DNA of 64,000 nt. Source: Candidatus Saccharimonadota bacterium (lineage in GTDB: Bacteria > Patescibacteriota > Saccharimonadia > Saccharimonadales > Saccharimonadaceae). This document shows, in pieces, positions 31,034 through 39,034 of the stretch (its first letter is position 1; each line of letters starts with the position of its first letter). The stretch is taken from contig JAPUEH010000007.1 of NCBI GenBank assembly GCA_027492635.1, positions 62,001-126,000 of the forward strand. Direction: 5' to 3'. The notes below the pieces were generated by a model. That model ran no database searches, was not told the origin of the DNA, and saw only the letters and a list, made by a program, of their open reading frames with translations. The translations under genes were made by a program, and so were the position numbers.

Positions 31034-32542
31034 ATGATAGAAATTCTTGCCGCAGTGGTAGGGGCTCTTTTGGGCGCAGGCGGCGCAGTGGGTTATGAGC
31101 GCAGTCAAAAGGCAAATGCCAAGCGCAAAGGTGAACATGCAATCGCCGATGCCGAGAAAAAAGCCAACGACATCGTGCTCAAGGCGCAAGACAAGGCAAT
31201 CGAAATCACTGACGATGCCAAAAAAGAGGAAGCGCTTGCTCGCAAAGAGCTCAAAAAGACCGAAGAGCGCTTGCTCGACCGCGAAACAAATCTTGACCGC
31301 AAGCTTGATGAGCTTGATCGTCGCGCCGAAAAACTTCGTGCAAGCGAAGATGAAATTGAGAAACTCAAAAATGAGATTCGTGAAATTCGCAGTCGCCAAC
31401 AGGAAAAACTAGAAAAGATCGCCAAGCTCAAAAAAGAAGATGCCGCCGAAAAACTCATGGAGATGACCGAGCGTGACATTAGAAATGATCTTATCGGCCT
31501 CGTCAATAAGCTTCAGGGTGATGCACAGGAAGACGCCGAAGAGCGTGCGCAAACGATCTTGCTCACCGCTATGGAGCGTATGAGCAGTGAAGTGACGGCC
31601 GAACGTACGGTGACGGCACTGAAGCTCACAGATGATGAGATGAAAGGCCGTATCATTGGAAAAGAAGGTCGTAATATCCAGGCAATTCAGCGCGAGACGG
31701 GCGTCGATGTGTTGGTCGACGACACGCCAGGTATGGTGGTGCTCTCGAGCTTTGATCCTATCCGCCGCCAGGTTGCGCGCGTGACAATGGAAATGCTGAT
31801 GAAAGACGGACGTATCCACCCGGGCCGTATCGAAGAAGTGGTAGCAAAGGCACAAAAACAAATCGACAAAGAAATCAAACAAGCCGGAGAAGATGCAGCA
31901 CGAGAAGTTGGGGTGGTTGGTATACCAAAAGAAATGCTGCGTTTGCTCGGCGAGCTGAAGTTCCGCACCAGCTATGGCCAGAATGTATTGAAGCATAGTA
32001 CAGAGATGGCGCAGATCGCTGGCATGATTGCCGATGAAGTTGGCGCCGATGTCCGTACGGTCAAGATTGCAACATTGCTCCATGATGTCGGTAAAGCGGT
32101 AACGCACAAGGTAGAAGGCAAGCATCATCATATCGGGGCGGAGTTGGCGCGTAAATATGGCATGAAGGAAGAGATTGCTCACGCAATTGAGGCGCATCAT
32201 GATGATGTCGAGGCCACAACTCCTGAAGCGCTTGTAGTGCGCGTTGTGGATGCGGCGAGTGCGGCACGGCCAGGGGCTCGCAACATTAGTGCAGAAAACT
32301 TCGCTGAGCGTATGCGAGAACTCGAAAATGTTGCGACAAGTTTCAAGGGCATCGACAAAGCCTATGCTATTTCGGCGGGTCGTGAGGTCCGTGTGATTGT
32401 GAGTCCTAAGACAGTCGATGACCTCAGCGCTATCAAACTTGCGCGTGATATTGCAACAAAGATTGAAAGCACGATGCAATACCCGGGCACAATCAAAGTC
32501 AATGTAATCCGTGAGACACGTGCCATTGAGTTCGCAAAATAA
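31034..32542 (+). CDS. rny: Ribonuclease Y
   Basis: RNase Y is the membrane-bound endoribonuclease that starts mRNA decay in many bacteria without RNase E. The 502-residue protein has an N-terminal membrane helix (about 1-20, Gly/Ala-rich), a long charged coiled coil (about 25-190), a KH domain (MKGRIIGKEGRNIQAIQRETGVDVLVDDTP), and an HD domain (ATLLHDVGKAVTHK with the HD pair; EAHHDDVE). The frame continues upstream to 31013, but ATG 31034 starts the conserved MIEILAAVVGALLGAGGA helix and has AGGAAGGA just before it. The next gene overlaps its end. Confidence 0.95.
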   Translation: MIEILAAVVGALLGAGGAVGYERSQKANAKRKGEHAIADAEKKANDIVLKAQDKAIEITDDAKKEEALARKELKKTEERLLDRETNLDRKLDELDRRAEKLRASEDEIEKLKNEIREIRSRQQEKLEKIAKLKKEDAAEKLMEMTERDIRNDLIGLVNKLQGDAQEDAEERAQTILLTAMERMSSEVTAERTVTALKLTDDEMKGRIIGKEGRNIQAIQRETGVDVLVDDTPGMVVLSSFDPIRRQVARVTMEMLMKDGRIHPGRIEEVVAKAQKQIDKEIKQAGEDAAREVGVVGIPKEMLRLLGELKFRTSYGQNVLKHSTEMAQIAGMIADEVGADVRTVKIATLLHDVGKAVTHKVEGKHHHIGAELARKYGMKEEIAHAIEAHHDDVEATTPEALVVRVVDAASAARPGARNISAENFAERMRELENVATSFKGIDKAYAISAGREVRVIVSPKTVDDLSAIKLARDIATKIESTMQYPGTIKVNVIRETRAIEFAK

Positions 32543-33020
32543 CAGCCCGCTGTATGAGCGCGACAACGTTAAGAATTTTCTCGCCACGCGTGTGGCGAGG
32601 CCGTCGAGCGCGGGTGTTATTATCGAGAACGTATCGGGCGAAGCGTTGGTGCTGAAGGCGCACTACAAACCCTACTGGTCGTTTCCTGGCGGCTGGGTAG
32701 AAGATGCGCAGACTCCAGCAGAAGCAGCGTTGCGCGAACTTCAAGAGGAGACTGGCATTCAGCTTGAAGCTCGGGATATCACGTTTGCCTTTATGGTCGA
32801 TCGTATAAGCGATCTTATGCATACCTATCAATTTATGTTTCGTGCTCACCCACTGCTTGATGATGCGCTTGCTGCGCGTATTGCACTTCAGGCTGACGAG
32901 ATTGCCGAGTGGCGTGTTGTGTCAAAAGCGGCGGTGTTGGAAGATGCGCGTAATTATGGCGGTGCAGTGATAAGCTGGGCAAGCGCCGAGCAGTTAGGTT
33001 ATTTTGAGCAAACTATCTAG
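32511..33020 (+). CDS. Nudix hydrolase
   Basis: The 169-residue protein has a complete Nudix box GGWVEDAQTPAEAALRELQEETGI (pattern G-x5-E-x7-R-E-x-x-E-E-x-G), preceded by SAGVIIENVSGEALVLKAHYKPYWSFP. Nudix enzymes hydrolyse nucleoside diphosphates linked to another group; substrate cannot be told. The start is uncertain: GTG 32511, GTG 32520 and TTG 32526 all lie inside the end of rny, and no ATG fits, so translation is coupled to rny. Its TAG shares bases with the TAG of the convergent gene at 33017 (CTAG). Confidence 0.88.
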   Translation: MRHVPLSSQNNSPLYERDNVKNFLATRVARPSSAGVIIENVSGEALVLKAHYKPYWSFPGGWVEDAQTPAEAALRELQEETGIQLEARDITFAFMVDRISDLMHTYQFMFRAHPLLDDALAARIALQADEIAEWRVVSKAAVLEDARNYGGAVISWASAEQLGYFEQTI

Positions 33021-33661
33021 CTGCCGAGAATACCGACGGATCGCGCTACCACGAGCGCAAGGATAAAAATACTGATAATTGCCTGCAAGGCCATGAGCAT
33101 TTTGGCTTGTTTTGTGAGTGCCTGCGCACCGGTATTCGCGCCGTTGAGCGAATTAATGATTGATATATAGAGATAGTCGATAAACTCTGGTTTCCAGCCA
33201 TGAAATTCATGGACAAGATTTTGCTGTGTAAACTGAAAATCTTTGTCGCTTTTTGTCCAGCGCCGATTTGTGAGGCCGGGGCTGTCTATCTCCCAGTACC
33301 ATAGCGCAAACACGATCACGTTGGTAAAAAATATCGCGAGTGCTGAGCCAAGCAGTGCAACTCCATCGTTTACGTGACCGGTAATGAGCGCGTAGACGAC
33401 TACCGAGAGAGAGGCGAAATTGGCGACGGTAATGACACTGATAAGGATTGTGGCAGCGCTATGATGAAGTGTGCGGCCATGGATGTTTTTTGTTCCCACG
33501 GTGACACCGAGAAGAAGGAGAAGTATCGCTTCGACGATGATAATAATGTATTGAAAGTCAGAAAACATGCCATGGTTGATACGCCATACGACGATCTGGA
33601 GTATGATGGCAAACAAAAGGGCAGCTTGCGCTTGGAGGATTTCGGTTTTTGTAAGTGTCAT
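33017..33661 (-). CDS. Six-helix membrane protein with channel-like C terminus
   Basis: The 214-residue protein has about five to six helices. After the fourth comes a soluble loop with Asp/Lys/His, then DYLYISIINSLNGANTGAQALTKQAKMLMALQAIISIFILALVVARSV. This last block resembles DUF1345/two-TM ion-channel ends (DYLY.S..N...AFSPTD..PL...AK.LM..Q), with the selectivity-like segment altered. I treat it as an uncharacterised membrane protein, possibly channel-related. TACACT on the minus strand (33674 to 33669) ends 7 nt before the ATG. It shares a CTAG stop tetranucleotide with the Nudix gene. Confidence 0.72.
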   Translation of the reverse strand: MTLTKTEILQAQAALLFAIILQIVVWRINHGMFSDFQYIIIIVEAILLLLLGVTVGTKNIHGRTLHHSAATILISVITVANFASLSVVVYALITGHVNDGVALLGSALAIFFTNVIVFALWYWEIDSPGLTNRRWTKSDKDFQFTQQNLVHEFHGWKPEFIDYLYISIINSLNGANTGAQALTKQAKMLMALQAIISIFILALVVARSVGILGS

Positions 33662-33680
33662 ATTGTTTAGTGTAGCACAG

Positions 33681-33718
33681 ACGAAACCCCTGTGCTTTGT
33701 TGTGCATGGGGGTTTCGT
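33681..33718 (-). terminator. Hairpin downstream of the LysM-CHAP gene
   Basis: ACGAAACCCC (33681-33690) pairs with GGGGTTTCGT (33709-33718), with a further partial stem inside. It lies just after the end of the minus-strand gene at 33740 and carries no long T tract. Confidence 0.55.
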
Positions 33719-33739
33719 GAGTGTATATCCTGCGAGCGG

Positions 33740-34459
33740 CTAGTAGATGTACTGATATTGACTTGCCGGTACGGTACGTGTGCCGACGTTGCCGAATCCT
33801 GCTGCGCCATTCATATCAGAAATAGTGATCGTGCCATCGCCATTAACTGCCTCGACATAGGTTACGTGGCCAGCTGTTTCTGCGATAGCGCCAACGCGTG
33901 GTTCGGAGCCTGTGGCGTAGCCCTGTGCAGATGCATTGGCAACCCACTGCCCGCCATTGCCTAGCATATTTGGCAGGTCGGGACGTCGTTCTTTGGCGTA
34001 CCATGTGCAGTAGCCTTTAAAGTACGTGTTGCCATTGCTGTCGGTCGCGTAGACAGCCTGCGCTCCAGGAGTGTATGTTTGTGAATACACGGGTTCATAA
34101 CTCGCTGTCGAAGCGGCGGTATAGGTTGCCGCAGCAGCTTGTGCGGCTGCTGCTTGTGCGGCAAATTCACTATAGCGATCGGGTAGTTGCTCATCGGCTG
34201 CGGGAATGCGAATCTCGTTGCCGATATCGATGGCGTCTGGACTAGCGAGTGACTCGTTGGCATTAAAAAGCTGCACGTACGTTGTTTGATGCGCGTCTGC
34301 GATGCTTGTGAGCGTATCGCCAGCTTGCACAACGACCTTTGTTTGCTTGGGTTCTTCTTTTTTGTCGGACTTTTTTTCTTCGGCATGGACGCCAGGCGCC
34401 AGCAAAAGCACGACCGAAAAAGCTACGGCGATCGCCGTGATACTTTGTTTGATTGTCAT
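33740..34459 (-). CDS. Secreted LysM-CHAP peptidoglycan hydrolase
   Basis: The 239-residue protein has a signal peptide (about 1-26, ending GVHA-E), a LysM domain (about 42-87, VVVQAGDTLTSIADAHQTTYVQLFNANES, NEIRIP), an Ala/Thr/Tyr linker, and a CHAP amidase/endopeptidase domain (about 140-239) with catalytic Cys in FKGYCTWYAKE and His in AGHVTYVEAVNGDGTI. It would bind and cut peptidoglycan of its own wall or of a partner cell. The start has AGGAGA upstream, and TTGTGG/TATAAT boxes further upstream leave a leader of about 70 nt with a hairpin (34491-34506). This contrasts with the leaderless majority and suggests controlled or strong translation. Confidence 0.92.
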   Translation of the reverse strand: MTIKQSITAIAVAFSVVLLLAPGVHAEEKKSDKKEEPKQTKVVVQAGDTLTSIADAHQTTYVQLFNANESLASPDAIDIGNEIRIPAADEQLPDRYSEFAAQAAAAQAAAATYTAASTASYEPVYSQTYTPGAQAVYATDSNGNTYFKGYCTWYAKERRPDLPNMLGNGGQWVANASAQGYATGSEPRVGAIAETAGHVTYVEAVNGDGTITISDMNGAAGFGNVGTRTVPASQYQYIY

Positions 34460-34490
34460 TATAATTCTCCTTGATTAGTTTTGTGCCATG

Positions 34491-34506
34491 CAATAGACAG
34501 CTATTG
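34491..34506 (-). promoter_or_regulatory. Small hairpin in the 5' leader of the LysM-CHAP gene
   Basis: CAATAG (34491-34496) and CTATTG (34501-34506) form a 6-bp hairpin in the leader between the putative TATAAT and the Shine-Dalgarno. The remaining 34507-34673 is AT-rich intergenic DNA where I see only the promoter. Confidence 0.4.
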
Positions 34507-34673
34507 ACACAAAATATATTATATTTTGCAGTATTATTTCCACAAAACACAAGAACAAGCGTAAGCGATAATCTAGTGTGTGTCAACACAAACGCGGCGC
34601 TATATGTGTATAACAGGGGAGTATAAGTGTTGTTTTATATACATCTATTGTTCATATGTGCACATTCAAAAAC

Positions 34674-35297
34674 TTATCTCGCATGAATAAAACGTATTGC
34701 TTGGCGTACTTGTTCGGGATCAAGAAGTGCTTTGTTGAGCCCGTCGTGTGAATAGTAGCTAGCACTCGGATCGCTACCCGTGACGTGCGGCAGCGCCGCC
34801 CATTCTTTGCTAAGTTCGGCTGCAAATTGATCAAGTGTAAGGCGTCCGTTGATATATGCGATACTGCCGCGCCGCTCAAGTAACGCAATGGCGAGTGAGT
34901 CTTGGGTGGTTTTATCGAATTTTTGTGCGGGGTCGATCTGGTGCTGCACGACTAGCTCTTGCAATGTAGTATTGATAATCTGATAACGGCCTACCGCGCT
35001 ACTGGCGGCGCCTTGGGCGATATAGTCTGTTTGCCACGCAAGCACTTCGTTAATAGTCATGGAAGTGAAGTCAATGGTAGTATTGTGCGGATTACCGAAA
35101 TACGCATTGTAATTGGATTTACTCTCTCCTTGCGCAATGAGGTCTAGAAGGGGGCGGTAGGAGGCTGGATCTACTGTCTGTTCCTTGGTAAAGGTGCGAT
35201 ACATACTATAGCTTGCGCCAATAGCGATTAGTGCGAATATGCCTACTAAAAGGAGTGGATGCTTTTTGGTATAGCTGCGGATTAATGGATGCCTCAC
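34674..35297 (-). CDS. Lambda-R-like (GH104-type) muramidase with membrane anchor
   Basis: The 207-residue protein has one N-terminal helix (about 15-33) and then a domain with the order of motifs of the phage lambda lytic transglycosylase: LLDLIAQGESKSNYNAYFG (start with catalytic-type Glu), SSAVGRYQIINTTLQEL (lambda GAGRYQLL), KTTQDSLAIALLERRGSIAYI (lambda SQDAVALQQIKERGALPMI), and LSKEWAALPHVTG (lambda NIWASLPGAG). It should cleave glycan strands outside the membrane. The GTG start at 35297 follows TATAGT-like sequence. Whether it serves wall growth, pilus passage or attack on a host is open. It probably came from a phage-type ancestor. Confidence 0.82.
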   Translation of the reverse strand: MRHPLIRSYTKKHPLLLVGIFALIAIGASYSMYRTFTKEQTVDPASYRPLLDLIAQGESKSNYNAYFGNPHNTTIDFTSMTINEVLAWQTDYIAQGAASSAVGRYQIINTTLQELVVQHQIDPAQKFDKTTQDSLAIALLERRGSIAYINGRLTLDQFAAELSKEWAALPHVTGSDPSASYYSHDGLNKALLDPEQVRQAIRFIHAR

Positions 35298-35390
35298 AGA
35301 TATCTATACTATAGAGGAGCTGAGGAGATGTAAAATTATTGAGCTATGTACGGGGTGGTTGTAGCGAATATCCGATGTTGCTTGACACTA

Positions 35391-35420
35391 AAAAAACTTG
35401 TCGCAATGGACAAGTTTTTT
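35391..35420 (-). terminator. Terminator of tRNA-Pro
   Basis: AAAAAACTTGTC (35391-35402) and GACAAGTTTTTT (35409-35420) form a perfect 12-bp stem with a 6-nt loop, ending in T6 on the minus strand. Confidence 0.85.
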
Positions 35421-35423
35421 CTA

Positions 35424-35500
35424 TGGTCGGGGTGAAAGGACTCGAACCTTCGACCTCACGGTCCCAAACCGCGCGCGCTAGCCAACTGCGCCACACCCCG
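35424..35500 (-). tRNA. tRNA-Pro (anticodon TGG)
   Basis: Minus-strand cloverleaf: acceptor CGGGGTG/CACCCCG, D arm GCGC-AGTTGGCTA-GCGC, anticodon loop TTTGGGA with TGG (35466 to 35464), T arm AAGG-TTCGAGT-CCTT. CCA is encoded (35426 to 35424). A TATAAT box lies about 15 nt upstream. Confidence 0.95.
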
Positions 35501-35569
35501 ATAGATGCAAGGATAATTATACCAAGAAGAAATGATTTTGACTAGGGGTATTGTGGTACAATTGGCTTG

Positions 35570-36109
35570 ATGACTTTATTTCTTGCGGCGCAAATAGTGG
35601 GTGGTATTGGTGTGCTACTGTCTATCGCAGTTTTTCAGCTTACGACGCGGAAAAATATGCTACGTCTTGGTGTGGCTGCGTCGCTTTTTCACATTGCGCA
35701 GTTTTTGTTGCTGAGTGCATTTACTGGCGCATCGATGCATGTGATTGGCGCGCTCCGAACCTATGTATTTTATAAAGTAACCCCGACACGTAGTCACGTA
35801 TGGGTGTTGGTGCTGTTTATGATTATCGCAATAATAGCGACATACTTTACTTGGCAGGGATGGGTGAGTCTTTTGGCGCTTGCGGGTAATTTGTGCGGCG
35901 GCTTTGCGTCGTGGCACAAAACTGCCAAATATATACGGCGGTGGGCACTTGCCTCGCCGCCATTGTGGTTTACATATAATCTGCTAAATGGCGCCATCGC
36001 TGGTATGGTGCTTGAGGTTGTGATGCTGTCGTCGAATCTTGTTGGGCAGTATCGTCATGATATTGGACACAAGGCACACACCAAGCGTCGCTTGGCGCGA
36101 GTCGGGTAG
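35570..36109 (+). CDS. YgjV-family membrane protein
   Basis: The 179-residue protein has about five to six helices and the pattern of the Imp-YgjV family: start LAAQIVGGIGVLLSIAVFQLTTRKNMLRLGVAASLFHIAQFLLLSAFTGA, then SWHKTAKYIRRWALASPPLWFTYNLLNGAIAGMVLEVVMLSSNLVG. Function is unknown. The frame allows a TTG at 35567, but ATG 35570 sits 7 nt after TACAAT (35557-35562), matching the leaderless rule. One base separates its stop from that of the convergent OpgC-like gene. Confidence 0.85.
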   Translation: MTLFLAAQIVGGIGVLLSIAVFQLTTRKNMLRLGVAASLFHIAQFLLLSAFTGASMHVIGALRTYVFYKVTPTRSHVWVLVLFMIIAIIATYFTWQGWVSLLALAGNLCGGFASWHKTAKYIRRWALASPPLWFTYNLLNGAIAGMVLEVVMLSSNLVGQYRHDIGHKAHTKRRLARVG

Positions 36110-36110
36110 A

Positions 36111-37214
36111 CTAGACGGGTAGAATGCGTTTGATGATCGGCACCCGTAGAAGCGCCCAACAAAGTAGTACGACGCCCAGCGCAACGATAGTGTTGTAGAG
36201 CGAGTTACCAACGGGAATAGTGAGTACAATGAGCGGCAGAAGTAGCGCTTGTAAGCAGTAGGCGGAAAGCGATCTGCCGCCAAGAGGAGTTAGTAGCCAG
36301 CCGAAAAATCGCATAATCGTACGGCGGAACGTGTGCATGAACATAAAGAGCCCACCCATCCAGAGGAACGATAGTATAATGCGTCCTGGCTCCATGGGGT
36401 AACTACTAAACCATGGGTCAATGATTGCGCGTATTGCCACGTATTGATCTCGGTCCATCCAATGCCAGTTTGGATTTTCGACAAGCCCCCAGCTGAGTAC
36501 AAAGAAATAACTGAGTATCATCGTGGCGAGTGTTGTCACAACGAGCGATATCGTGGCGATACGTTTTGTGATAGGGTGCTGTCTGAGCCATATACCGATT
36601 GCTTCGAGCTTATAGCCAAGTAGCGCCGCGCCAAAGAAGAGGATTTGCCACTGCAAGGTGCCTTCGTTGATGGCAAAACCAGCAACGTAAAGGCCGAGCA
36701 TGATGATAATGAGTACGCGCTCATAGTTGTGGCGTAGCATCCAAAGAAAAAGTGGCGTGGCAGCTAGCATGATCGCGTACATACGCAGGAAATAAATCCA
36801 ATCGTTGAAAAAATTCATCGTGAATACGGCTGAAATAAATGCGAATGGATTTGCAAGCTGTGCTGCGCTCGGGAGTTTTGGTAGTAGTTCGTGTCCGCCA
36901 ACGAGCAGCGTAAGTCCTGTAACAGCAAACGTGATGCCGACACCCCATATATACAAGGTGAATGCGCGTTTGAGGAGTGTTTTTGAGATATCCCAGAGCG
37001 GTTTGTGGCGGTCTTTGTAGGCACGAATATAGCCGACAAGTAGTCCAGAGATGAGAAAGAACCCTTCGGCAGCAGATACCCAAAGCCGGCCTTCACCTGT
37101 GAGATAGCTCAGCGGACTAGGCCAAAATTGCAAATGATCTATGATAATGATGACGATGAATAGTCCACGAAGCAGATCAAATTCGTAGATTCGGCGTTTT
37201 TCTACAGGTTTCAC
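36111..37214 (-). CDS. OpgC/acyltransferase-type polytopic membrane protein
   Basis: The 367-residue protein has about ten helices and the OpgC/acyltransferase-3 opening RRIYEFDLLRGLFIVIIIIDHLQFWP with conserved Arg and DH, followed by AAEGFFLISGLLVG and, near the end, FFGWLLTPLGGRSLSAYCLQALLLP. Such enzymes transfer acyl groups to sugars across the membrane, often modifying glycans. The substrate is unknown; cell-wall or surface glycan is plausible given the neighbourhood. The GTG start at 37214 lies 8 nt after TATACT on the minus strand (37228 to 37223). Confidence 0.82.
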   Translation of the reverse strand: MKPVEKRRIYEFDLLRGLFIVIIIIDHLQFWPSPLSYLTGEGRLWVSAAEGFFLISGLLVGYIRAYKDRHKPLWDISKTLLKRAFTLYIWGVGITFAVTGLTLLVGGHELLPKLPSAAQLANPFAFISAVFTMNFFNDWIYFLRMYAIMLAATPLFLWMLRHNYERVLIIIMLGLYVAGFAINEGTLQWQILFFGAALLGYKLEAIGIWLRQHPITKRIATISLVVTTLATMILSYFFVLSWGLVENPNWHWMDRDQYVAIRAIIDPWFSSYPMEPGRIILSFLWMGGLFMFMHTFRRTIMRFFGWLLTPLGGRSLSAYCLQALLLPLIVLTIPVGNSLYNTIVALGVVLLCWALLRVPIIKRILPV

Positions 37215-37265
37215 TAGGTTATAGTATAGCTTGTTTCTGAGATTTAGGCTAAGAAGTGTGGAGTT

Positions 37266-37301
37266 GTAGAAATATTTCTACGCCGAACTGAGTGGTATAC
37301 T
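37266..37301 (+). promoter_or_regulatory. 16-bp palindrome over the -35 region plus -10 of the peroxiredoxin gene
   Basis: GTAGAAATATTTCTAC at 37266-37281 is a perfect palindrome. TATACT at 37296-37301 is the -10, 6 nt before the ATG. A repressor at the palindrome would block the -35 region. A redox or metal regulator is a guess from the target gene. Confidence 0.6.
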
Positions 37302-37307
37302 AGATAT

Positions 37308-37772
37308 ATGAAACCAGTTCCTTATGCAGCACCAGATTTTATACTCACAGATGAAAACGGTAACTCGCACAGCCTCGGCAGTTTTGCAGGGCAATGGCTT
37401 GTCTTGTATTTTTATCCAAAAGACGACACGCCAGGCTGCACGACGGAAGCCTGTAGCTTGCGCGACGCCCGCGACGAACTCACTGAGCTTGGCGCGCAAG
37501 TGGTGGGCGTGAGCAAAGACGAAGCCAGCGCGCACGAAAAATTTAAGACGAAATACAACCTCAATTTTACATTGCTGAGCGACCCGGAGGGCACTGTGAT
37601 TGACGCCTACGGTGCATGGGGCAAAAAGATGTTTGGCAAAGAAGGTATTTTGCGCAAGACGTTTATCATTGACCCAGAGGGTCAGGTTGTCAAAGCCTAT
37701 GGCCGCGTGACGCCACTTGGGCACGGTAATCAAGTGATTGCGGAGTTGAAACGGCTCCAAGGGGCATCATAG
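37308..37772 (+). CDS. bcp: Thiol peroxidase, PrxQ/Bcp-type peroxiredoxin
   Basis: The 154-residue protein has the thioredoxin fold and the motif KDDTPGCTTEACSLRD, with peroxidatic Cys in GCT and resolving Cys five residues later as in PrxQ/Bcp. FYPKDD and GVSKDEASAHEKFKTKYNLNFTLLSDPEG are also typical. It reduces hydroperoxides in the cytoplasm. The start is leaderless. The NADAR gene begins on the base after its stop, so both are co-transcribed, under the 37266-37281 palindrome. Confidence 0.95.
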   Translation: MKPVPYAAPDFILTDENGNSHSLGSFAGQWLVLYFYPKDDTPGCTTEACSLRDARDELTELGAQVVGVSKDEASAHEKFKTKYNLNFTLLSDPEGTVIDAYGAWGKKMFGKEGILRKTFIIDPEGQVVKAYGRVTPLGHGNQVIAELKRLQGAS

Positions 37773-38309
37773 GTGGCAGAATCTGCGCCAAAGCTATATT
37801 CAGAGGTGTCGGGCTGGCAGCCGGGTAGCTGGCGTGATATTCCCGAGATTGTGCATGATGAGCACAACATCAAAGGATTTTTCGGTGAGTATCGATGGCT
37901 GAGTAACTTTGGTGCTGCCAACGTACAGCTTGATGGGGTTGAGTATGCAAGTGTTGAAAAAGCATATCAAGCAGCAAAGTGGTGTCCAGAGGATAGGAGC
38001 TATTTCACGACATGCACGAACGAAGAATCGATTTTATACAATCGTGCTCATACGCCAAATGGCTATGTATCGGAAGAATGGGATGCGCGCAAATTAGACG
38101 TTATGCGTTTTTTGCTTGAGCAAAAATTCGACCCTTCGTGTAATCCGGAGAGTGCTCGCAATTTGTTGGCTACGGATGGAAGGTATATCGAAGAGACTAA
38201 TTGGTGGGGCGATACTTTTTGGGGCAAAACACTTGAAGGTGAAGGTAAAAATAATCTTGGGCAGCTTTTGATGAGCGTTCGTAGCGAGCTTGTAGCGATA
38301 CCAAATTAG
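37773..38309 (+). CDS. NADAR/YbiA-family protein
   Basis: The 178-residue protein has the NADAR motifs in order: KGFFGEYRWLSNFGAANVQLDGVEYASVEKAYQAAK, a middle region with Cys/Glu, and YIEETNWWGDTFWGKTLEGEGKNNLGQLLM. Members of this family act on ADP-ribose-type N-glycosides, including removal of ADP-ribosyl-guanine and riboflavin-pathway intermediates; which reaction applies here is not visible. The GTG start at 37773 follows the peroxiredoxin stop with no gap, so translation is coupled. The stop shares TTAG (38306-38309) with that of gatD. Confidence 0.88.
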   Translation: MAESAPKLYSEVSGWQPGSWRDIPEIVHDEHNIKGFFGEYRWLSNFGAANVQLDGVEYASVEKAYQAAKWCPEDRSYFTTCTNEESILYNRAHTPNGYVSEEWDARKLDVMRFLLEQKFDPSCNPESARNLLATDGRYIEETNWWGDTFWGKTLEGEGKNNLGQLLMSVRSELVAIPN

Positions 38310-39034
38310 CGCGGCCGTTTTATGGCAATTTCACGTGCCTGCGCGGCAAATCTATCCTCGATAACGGTTGGCGCAAATTCACCAAACTTCTTCTTGGCGG
38401 CTTGCTCAATGAGAAAGTCGGCAATAGCGGGATTTTTGGGAAGAAGCGAGCCATGTAAGTAGGTGCCGATGACATTGCGGTAGATGCAGCCCTCGGTATC
38501 GTCTTGACCGTTGTTGCCTGCGCCACGTATGATGCGGCCTAGCGGCTGCATGTCGCTATCAATAAAAGTCTGGCCGCTATGGTTTTCGTAGCCTATAATA
38601 TCTCCAAATTGGTCGTGCGAGGTGACAATATTGCCGATGAGACGCGCTGGTCCAGCGTGGGTTTCGGCATGAAAGATATTGATGCCTTCGATAATCTCCC
38701 CCTTGCTTGTTTTGAAGAATCGCCCAAACAGCTGATAAAGCCCGCAAATCATGAGCATAGGTGTGTCGTTTTTGACAAGTTCGCGGAGGCGCGGCGCAAT
38801 TTTTTGTAAATCTGCCTGCACTTTGAGCTGCCCGCTGTCTTGCCCACCGCCACCAATGACAATATCGGCCTCGGCAGGAAACGTATCTCCTATATTGTAA
38901 TTCACGAGTCTTGCTTCAAGGCCGTGCCATTTGGCGCGTTGTAGTATTGTGAGCACGTTGCCCCAATCCCCGTAGATATTCATATCGTCGGGGTAAAGTT
39001 GAACGATCGTGAGGGGATTTTGCTGTTGGGTCAT
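38306..39034 (-). CDS. gatD: Lipid II isoglutaminyl synthase, glutaminase subunit GatD
   Basis: GatD releases ammonia from glutamine for MurT, which amidates the D-Glu of lipid II. The 242-residue CobB/CobQ-type amidotransferase has LYPDDMNIYGDWGNVLTI, GGGGQDSGQ, nucleophile Cys in MLMICGLYQLFG, and catalytic His in IGTYLHGSLLPKNP. It overlaps murT by 4 nt (ATGA on the minus strand), as in known murT-gatD pairs. Stops of gatD and the convergent NADAR gene share TTAG. Confidence 0.94.
   Translation of the reverse strand: MTQQQNPLTIVQLYPDDMNIYGDWGNVLTILQRAKWHGLEARLVNYNIGDTFPAEADIVIGGGGQDSGQLKVQADLQKIAPRLRELVKNDTPMLMICGLYQLFGRFFKTSKGEIIEGINIFHAETHAGPARLIGNIVTSHDQFGDIIGYENHSGQTFIDSDMQPLGRIIRGAGNNGQDDTEGCIYRNVIGTYLHGSLLPKNPAIADFLIEQAAKKKFGEFAPTVIEDRFAAQAREIAIKRPR

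Noticed and set aside
35339-35545. 68-codon plus-strand frame across tRNA-Pro
   Set aside because: It is antisense to the tRNA and its terminator, the same artefact.
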